Shown piece by piece: positions 56,756 through 64,000 of a DNA stretch of 64,000 nt. Position numbers and translations under genes: made by a program. Under the pieces are notes generated by a model that saw only the letters and a list, made by a program, of their open reading frames with translations, was not told the origin of the DNA and did not search any database. The DNA is from Phyto melanocephala. Taxonomy: Eukaryota; Arthropoda; Insecta; Diptera; Rhinophoridae. The first letter of the stretch is position 1. Each line of letters starts with the position of its first letter. The DNA lies in NCBI GenBank assembly GCA_941918925.1, contig OW799237.1, forward strand, positions 6,119,201-6,183,200, in the 5' to 3' direction.

Positions 56756-58428
56756 CTGAAAGTAAAAAAAAAAATAAACATAAATTGAAAGTTAAAAGTT
56801 AAAAAGATTAATTCATATTCTAATTCTTTAAAAAAAAAATATTAAAAAAATTAAAATCTGGATTATAATATACAATATATATGTAGTTCAATAATTACGC
56901 AGGTCAATTTCTCTGTATGTATTTAAGTATTTCTATGTTGTATTTAAATACTCAATATTATTTGTTGTTCTATAAATAACTAACAAAGTCTTTAATGAAC
57001 TCCAGGCAATATAAAATGTGTATGAATATTGCAGAAGATACTTTAGAATTTAAAAGCTGCTGTTGTGGCTGTAGTAGTTCATTCACAATGTTTGCACAAC
57101 AAGTTGAAGATGCAAAAAAAGGAAAACAACACTTTACCAGTGTTTCCTTATTTTCTTTTAAAATGTGCTTCTTAAAAAATGTCATATGCCCATCAAATAT
57201 TACATCTTGATTATTTTTATCTAAAACCATCCAGACATAATAAAGTTGTAGAATATTTAAGAAAAATGTATGGAACACTTTCTTTGTATAAAGAATTGAA
57301 AAAAAAAAAAAAAATAAATAAATAAATAAAATCAAAAATTTAAATTAATCGAAAAATTTCTAAAAATATTGTCATATCAAAAATAACATGTTGAGAACCC
57401 ACTACAAATAACGTTGAAGAAGACTCAGGAACAAAACTTAATGATCACTTGATTGGTTTTTCTGCAGAATAAAACAGGTTCAAGGTTTTAAAAGGAATTT
57501 TTCTAAAAAGCTGATAAGAACAAAACATTAATAGGTCTTTAAAAATTATAAAAAGTAAGATTTAAAAAAAAGAAGACAGATGTGAGTGTTAATTTTTTAT
57601 ATTAAAATATATGTGAGAAAGAAAAGTAACAAATGACTTTTATAATGAAATCATAGTAATAAATTAAAGAAATTGCTTTGGCTAAAGATACATTATAATA
57701 TGATTGGAATTTTGCCGCTATATTATTATTATTTTCGATTTACCATAATTTTAAATAAAAAAATTACTCTCTTAGTGATGAAACACAAAATCACACATAT
57801 AAATATAAAACTATTATCTGTGTAACACATATCAACAGCGCACTTTGTTGATAATACAGAAATATTTTGCGAAAACTGACATATAAATTAATATTGACAT
57901 TAAAGCTGACATTGACATTGAAGTAGAAATAGACATAGATATAGAGTAAAGTAATTGTGGACATTTGTCAATGGCCCTTTAAAACGTAAATCATCACGAG
58001 ACTATAAAATCAATGTATCACACATTGATATAATTTTTTTCGAAATTGGCTTGCAAAAATACTTTAAATTTGGAGGGTACTGTTAAGTTTTTAATAAAAA
58101 TTTAATTATTATTAATTTTATTTAATCTTAACGAATTAATTTCTACATTAAAAAAAATATTTACAAGAAATAGCTTTATAGCCCATCAGCTTAAAAAAAA
58201 TATTTTTAAATTTTTCAATGTAATGACGGGATTTGTTAAAAAAGTTTAACTTTTTAGCACTTTAGGTTGGAATAAAATTTAAAAAAAATTTTTATCCCTT
58301 TTGCATTGATTTAACGTTAAAAATCATAAAATCTAGTCACACTTTTACCAAAGTGTACTGCAAAAAGGTGAGAAAGTGAAAGTAGCCAGATTAATCAATC
58401 CATTCCTTCCGTTATAAAATTGAAAACA

Positions 58429-58619
58429 CTAATAGTGGTGAAACAATGAACGCGGCAAACTGCAACAGACGGCATTAAAACTATTCAGCTGTTTAATTGA
58501 CTTATAGTGAAGAGCCAATGTACGCGGCAAGTCATAGTTCATATATTTTAAGTTGCGAGTAAAAAGTTAAAACTGTTGAACTTTTTCGCATGTCGCATAC
58601 ATTGGTGTTTCATTATTAG
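58429..58619. repeat. 191-bp imperfect inverted-repeat element
   Basis: CTAATAGTGGTGAAACAATG at the left and the inverse of the right end, CTAATAATGAAACACCAATG, are similar. ACGCGGCA-type blocks recur inside. GC-richer than its surroundings and probably a small MITE. Confidence 0.45.
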
Positions 58620-59994
58620 GCGAGCAAGAAAAATTTAAAAATGTTCAGTACCTTTTATGCATGCCGCAATCAAAAATCCTCTATAACTAAATATATAAAT
58701 AAATATGACTGTAATTTTTTTGATTTCTAAATTTATAATAATTGTGGTCGCTTAGGCTAGATTAGGCTATAAACTGTAAAATAAATCTAAAGCTACATAA
58801 AAAAATATTAATTAAAAATTTATCCATGTGTGTAAATTTGTATGTCCGCAGATTCGTTCATATTAGTCATATTTTTAAAATAAATAATATCTACAATACA
58901 GATAGTAAAACTATCGTTTATAAAGTAAAAAACAACCCGAGAATAATTAAAGGATGTCAGACAACCTAATGGTTTAAAATTATAAATACGTAACCCTTCA
59001 AAAATTGCCCCCGATTTCTATATCAATAAGCAAAATTGCCATACTTTAAATAAGGAGCAACCAGAAGAAATTCTACAGTAGATATAAAATCCTGGCATAA
59101 TTATAACTTAATATGTGGATAGCAGGTGTAATCATCTCTTAATTTTTACTTAAAAATGTTGCCTGATAAAAAGGATTCACTTAATTCATCTAAACAATGA
59201 AATCTTTGATCATGTGATTTTATACTTTAAATGTTTTTAACATTTTAAGCTTTTATGGTTATTGAGCAATTGAAAAATTTTCGATCAATTTTATATTTTA
59301 TGTATTTTATAGAAAAATTGCAATATGTTCTATTTATATAAAAATTTTTTGTTATCAAACCTATTCCATTTAGATACCCGTAAATCCCCACTTCTTTTTA
59401 ATATTTTTAATTAACTTATAAAAGTTTGGTAACACTATGAAAAATTTGCAACATTTTAAGAGAGCAAAATTATGAAAACTTAAGAGAACACTTAAACTCT
59501 AAAATACTTGATCGATGATCATTTAAAATACACAAATTTAAAATATTTTCAGTCAGTTGTGTAAAAAAAGTTGGCGATAAAACAACGTTAAAATTAATAA
59601 TAACAAGAAAAACAAAATAAAAAAGATAAAAAAATCTTTAATCTAAAACGCCAGTGATTACGTTTATTACACAGATCAGCTGCTTTAAAAAAAGTTCAAG
59701 TTCAAAAAACTTTTTTTTCTAATTTAACAGAATATTTATTAAAGATAAATAAATTTAAACGGAACAATATAAGAAATCCATTTTTGTATTTATGAAACAA
59801 TTTTAACACTTGTGTGATTTGATTTTGTAAGTTTGCAAAAACAATATAAAATCTCAACAAATAATTAATTGATTTTTTGCGCAATAATTTATTTATACTT
59901 GACCATAAGATAAAACTAAAACAAATTCTTACAATACAATAACAAAAATAAAAAAAGAGAAATAAATCAAAACAAAAAATTATTTCTTGTATTT

Positions 59995-60077
59995 TAGAAA
60001 AAAAAACAACAAAAATTGGAAATTTTTCTGCGTTTTTATCGAGAAAAAAAAATCGAATAGAATTTTACATTTTATGG
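59995..60077 (+). other. Possible first exon ending at 60077
   Basis: A purine-rich stretch ends TTTTATG|GTAAGTGATA, a good splice donor, downstream of a TCAGTCAGTTG initiator-like sequence near 59550. It could be a 5' UTR exon of a gene running past the right edge. Weak evidence. Confidence 0.2.
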
Positions 60078-60639
60078 TAAGTGATATCTATAATATTAAC
60101 ATTTTTTAATACTAAGGCAAATTAACTAATAATCAAGTATTTTATTTATGTATTTTTTATTATTATAGCAATGCATGAATTACATGAATCTAGATGAATG
60201 TAAAAATTATATTAAGCAAAAAAAAAAAAAAAAAAGATGTCATCTTTTGGCTTAAGTTCATTTTTATAATTTTGTTATAGTTTCTAAAACCATTTAACTG
60301 CATTTTCGAAAGCAGCTACGGTCAGCTCAGTTTATTTCTTAAATACTAACAAAATTTTTTCTTTAAGTTAAACTGCATGCCTATTTGTTTTTTCTTTCTT
60401 ATTAGCTTTATTAAAACATTGTTTATGTTAAATATACTATATGTAAATACATGTATAAAGAATATAAATTAGAGCGTGTTCTATTTTAACCTGACAAATC
60501 TTTGACATCAGGGGCCAAATTACGGCGTTTGCTTGCCTGCTAAATTGAAATTTTTAATTATAATTTCTAAATCTAAGCATAAAACACTTTACGTTCGAGT
60601 AAAATTCTAAAATAGCTATCGAATATCAAAGTGACAATT

Positions 60640-60774
60640 CATATCGATGTGCTAATACAAAAAGGAAGTATCTCGATTATTATTATTATTATTTAAAATT
60701 TCATTAAACTTTTTATTTTGGAGTAAAGTAATAGAAAACCGAGATACGCCCTTATGTAAAGCCATCGATGTGTG
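60640..60774. repeat. 135-bp imperfect inverted repeat
   Basis: Left arm CATATCGATGTGC...GGAAGTATCTCG and the inverse of the right arm, CACACATCGATGGC...GGGCGTATCTCG, match over about 40 bases. The centre holds an ATT run. Confidence 0.45.
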
Positions 60775-61055
60775 AAAAATAATTCAATGGAGATTACTAA
60801 CTTTTAATGTTCATTGTAAATACATAGTAAGATTTTTATGTACATATGTATATTATTTTTATAAAATAATAAAAAACAAGCATAGAATATTACTCACAAT
60901 GAACATAAATTTATCAACTGTTATTGGTGATGAGTCCCCAAAACTTTAATTGCTACAATTCAAAATATTGTTTAAATCTTATATACATATTAATAGGCAT
61001 GTCAAATTTTTTTACGCAGTTTACACTCATATTATTTAACCGGTTATAACAAAAA

Positions 61056-61806
61056 ACAAGTAAAAGTGCTATATTCGGCCGATCCGAATCTGATAATACC
61101 CTTCACTATCATGTACACCCACGTTTTAGCTTAACCTATATTTCATGTTATATACCATTTTTCTTTATAATTTCCGACGCCATCCTCGATTTTGAATTTT
61201 TACGTAATTATCTGTATTCTATTTACTAGTCAAGCCTTTTAATTTGATATCCATATTGATGGGGTTAAAAAAATTTGATCCGCCATTTTGTTTTACAGGC
61301 CATATTGGATTTTACATTTTTTAATAATTTACTGTATTCTACTGGCCAAGCCCTTTCAATTAATACCAATATTGAGAGGGCTCAAGAAGTTACATTTTAA
61401 AATACCAGATTCGACCCATATATAAATTTTTCTTAATTATTCTATGGCTGAAAAATTTTAGTTAATGGTAAAAATATGGGAAAAAACAAAAGCAGTCGTG
61501 TTTTTTTACTCATATCTCAAAAAGTTATAGGGCGATTGTGCTGAATTTCAATAGCAATTCATTCCCGGATATTTCCAAAAGATTGATAGCATACACAGAT
61601 CTGAGGAACATATGGTTGCTTCTAAAAGTTGATTTTAACCAACACACGGACAGACGGATATACGGTCAGGGCTTAATCGACTCCTCTATTCATAAGCTTT
61701 CAGAAAATATATAATTTATGGGGTCGGAAATGAAAATTGTAGAAATTTCAAACGGAATGACAAAGCTATATATACCCTTGTGCACCACAGGTGAAGGGTA
61801 TAAAAA
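61056..61806 (+). repeat. Dispersed fly repeat, full-length copy F
   Basis: Best copy (about 750 bp). Starts ACAAGTAAAAGTGCTATATT, then CGGCCGATCCGAATC and ATACCCTTCAC. Ends GGTGAAGGGTATAAAAA, so ATACCCTTCAC near the left is the exact inverse of GTGAAGGGTAT at the right. Internal blocks include two ATATTGRKRGGG-type repeats, AAAAGTTATAGGGCGATTGT, TTGATTTTAACCAACACACG and TTATGGGGTCGGAAATGAAA. No coding capacity. Similar GGGTCGGAAATG sequences occur in dispersed repeats of other flies (recollection). Confidence 0.85.
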
Positions 61807-63559
61807 GAAAGAGATAAAGCAACAAATTGTTAGAATATAATTATATTTTTCGCTTAAAAATCATTTACATGTAAATTAGGGTCAAATGGGTTTACCGCAA
61901 TACATAATAATTAATATAAAACTTAAACAAAAACGAATAACATTCAAAAACTTTTTTTATCAATAAAAGATAAACAGCCTTATATGTAGTTTTACACAAT
62001 TTGATAAACATCATATGTACTTTTCTACAACATAACTACTGATCGACAACAATAATCATTATCTGGTCACCTTGGTAATTAATACTCTCCCATAAATTAT
62101 TGATTATTGATAGAATAGAATTGAATATTAGGGATGCCACTTAAGTCCGATCGGACCTTGATTATTTATACTCTCCCATAAATGATTGATTATAGTTAGA
62201 ATAGAATCGAATATTAGGGAATATCGAATATCAGGAAAGACCGAAATTGGTAATTTTTTTTAAATTTGTAAAGAACTTGGTAGCTTGATTGGTTTGTTTA
62301 AAGTTTTTGGTAGAACATAAATATTTTTAGTTCTAAACCACAAAGTTAAGATAATTTGTCAATAAAAGAGTTATTAAAAATACATATAGTTAAATTATTG
62401 TCCTTTCTGTTATACCATATTTTTATATAAAAATATATATTTTTACTTCTTTAACTATTAAATTTATACTAAGAAAGGTTATGTGAGAAATTTTGATGCG
62501 TTTTTGAAAAGAAAAATTAGGTAGAAAAATTATTTTAATTGTGGCATCTCTGTTGAATAGAGAACAAATAAAAATATGACAGAATGACAAAAATATAATA
62601 TTTATATGAGAAACAACGTATACCTTTTAGCTGATCGTTTTAAGCATGAGAGTAACTACAACTTATAACAACAAACTTGGCTAAGATATTATTGTATGTA
62701 TTTTAAAAATCTAACAGTAGTTGTGTTTGACGACGTTAACAAACTTATCCAAAAGTGTTTCGCAGTAAAAAAGTAAAGAAAATAAGCACGCTAACAAATA
62801 AGTAAATTCATTTCTCTTTTGATTTTAAGTTATATGGACGAATTGTTTTACCTTTTCACAATGTTTTTCCATTTTTGCTAATTTTTTGGTCGTGTACGAT
62901 GATTTTGCTCTTCAAATATTTAGTTGTAAATACTGAACACAACTAATGTTTTTTTGCGATCGAGTTTATTTTTATTTAAATATTTATTATTAAATGGTTT
63001 TATTGCCATTATTTTTTTATTGAAATTGTTTTGTCATCATTATTTGTTTGCCGGTTAATAAAAATGAATGAAAAAACTGGATTGTGAGGTAAGAAAACGA
63101 ATTAGAACAAAAACAAAATTATGTTGTAGTAAATAAACAAACCATAGCAAAAATGACAATTTTGAACACATGCAAAAGTACTTATACATGTATATGATTA
63201 AATCTAAAAACAAACAAAATAAAACAAAAACTCCTGATTATATTGGATGGTATTAAAAAAAGAAAATTGTATGTTCATGTACGAAATTAGTTCGAAAAGT
63301 TTTTTTAAAATTCGGTAAACTTTTTTTAGAGAATTTTTCTCAAATATTTTTAATAAATTTTTTATCTATTTTTGGATTTTAAGAAAAATTTTTTAGAAAC
63401 TTTACATTTCATATCTACAGAAGATTTCTATAAATTTTAAAGTTATCAAAAAACTTCCATAAATTTTTTATTTATGTTAAAATTTGAAAATTGCAGAGGA
63501 ACCCGGAGTATTGACCAAATGACGTGCCACGCAATTGAGCATTAATCAGCGGTTTATTC
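61807..63559. other. AT-rich intergenic region
   Basis: No gene recognised. It contains a 66-bp direct duplication (62069-62134 and 62155-62220) separated by a 12-base palindrome, GTCCGATCGGAC, at 62145-62156. The rest is low-complexity A/T sequence. Confidence 0.5.
62069..62220. repeat. 66-bp direct duplication
   Basis: Two units with the form ACCTTG...ACTCTCCCATAAATNATTGA...GAATATTAGGGA, at 62069-62134 and 62155-62220, roughly 88% alike. Offset 86 bases. Confidence 0.75.
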
Positions 63560-64000
63560 AAAAAATTTTGATAAAAGTCTTAAAAATTTTGCCTTACAAA
63601 AATTATAATAAGCGACGTGTCACATTTTCATCTTTGCGGATACGTCAATAATTATCGCTTTCGGGGCACCAAAAATCCGCGTATAATACACAGAGTCATC
63701 ACACTGAAGGCGTCATCGGCCTTTATTTTTTTTTTTAAACACCGTAGTCCAAATAGCGAGCGTTACAAAACTATGCTCAACAACTGCTATCACTATCTTT
63801 ACTGACGAATTGTGGCTGGAGAACATATGGTTCAAACAGGATGGAGCAACGGCCATACTGCACACCTATAACCAAACTTCTAAGGGCTGCATTTCCGGGT
63901 CGCCTTATCTCAAAGAGAATATCTCTCAGGAATGAGAAAACCTATCGTCGAAAATTCTGGCAAAAGTGATCGAAAGTGCCCTATTGTCATCAATTCTGGC
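63560..64000 (+). pseudogene. Broken mariner-like transposase, cut by window edge
   Basis: Successive frames give HFHLCGYVNN, a KNPRIIHRVI segment, then SERYKTMLNNCYHYL; in a shifted frame ELWLENIWFKQDGATAILHT (the block around the second catalytic Asp); and in another frame LLRAAFPGRLISKR. This is the order of an IS630-Tc1-mariner transposase, interrupted by stops, frameshifts and a deletion in the first block. Non-functional in this window; it may continue to the right. Confidence 0.8.

Larger units (their letters stand above)
56756..61055. other. Gene-poor AT-rich region
   Basis: No coding exon recognised. It should contain the DIPK-like gene's first exon and promoter. A 121-codon frame on the minus strand (56970-57335) has no family resemblance. 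Other content: inverted-repeat elements at 58429-58619 and 60640-60774, A-runs (60221-60236) and a possible non-coding exon near 60000-60062. Confidence 0.45.

Noticed and set aside
56970..57335. 121-codon minus-strand frame as first exon of the DIPK-like gene
   Set aside because: Its possible donors are not in the phase needed for the acceptor at 56756, and it lacks resemblance to any family I know.
1..64000. CRISPR arrays, operons, tRNA or rRNA genes
   Set aside because: The DNA is eukaryotic; none of the spaced repeats has CRISPR spacing, and no tRNA A-box/B-box pair stood out on reading.

Overview
This is an AT-rich stretch of nuclear DNA from a higher (probably calyptrate, blowfly- or muscid-like) fly. 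The evidence is short GT-AG introns, dipteran-type protein sequences, an arthropod-specific SET/MYND (SmydA) gene cluster, and many dispersed fly repeats. The species call is inference; the window itself carries no marker gene.

Layout. 20-6559: a complete BEL/Pao LTR retrotransposon with apparently identical 417-bp LTRs, a 5-bp target duplication and one open 1896-codon polyprotein that starts with a PHD finger. 7466-24040: a compact block of conserved housekeeping genes: Nup37 (+), cytosolic cysteinyl-tRNA synthetase (-), protein O-fucosyltransferase 1 (+), eIF3m (-), the N-terminal methyltransferase NTMT1 (+) and the spliceosomal DEAH helicase DHX8/pea (+). Nup37 converges on the Cys-tRNA synthetase gene, and O-fut1 converges on eIF3m. 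25400-31741: an FBXO28-type F-box gene with a likely non-coding first exon. 31742-38825: a 7-kb gene-free AT-rich region holding small mobile elements. 38826-55154: three tandem, same-strand SmydA (SET+MYND) genes with conserved intron positions, separated by repeat-rich spacers. 55602-56755: the main exon of a DIPK/FAM69-like divergent secretory-pathway kinase on the minus strand; its first exon was not found. 56756-64000: gene-poor, with repeats and, at the right edge, a broken mariner-like transposase.

The single-copy genes do not form a pathway; they act in nuclear pore structure, translation, Notch O-fucosylation, N-terminal methylation, splicing and ubiquitin ligation. The SmydA cluster is the most biologically distinctive coding part: three diverged copies, one of which has lost the aromatic SET residues usually needed for catalysis, and one of which has lost an intron. 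The most informative non-coding structures are layered transposon insertions: two small inverted-repeat elements sit inside older hairpin elements, with a clear TA duplication in one and TTA in the other. A 401-bp CCCAGC-ended element occurs twice, once inside a member of a dispersed fly repeat family present in six or seven copies.

Exon boundaries were placed by hand from reading frame, GT/AG sites and family alignment from memory. No database search was possible.
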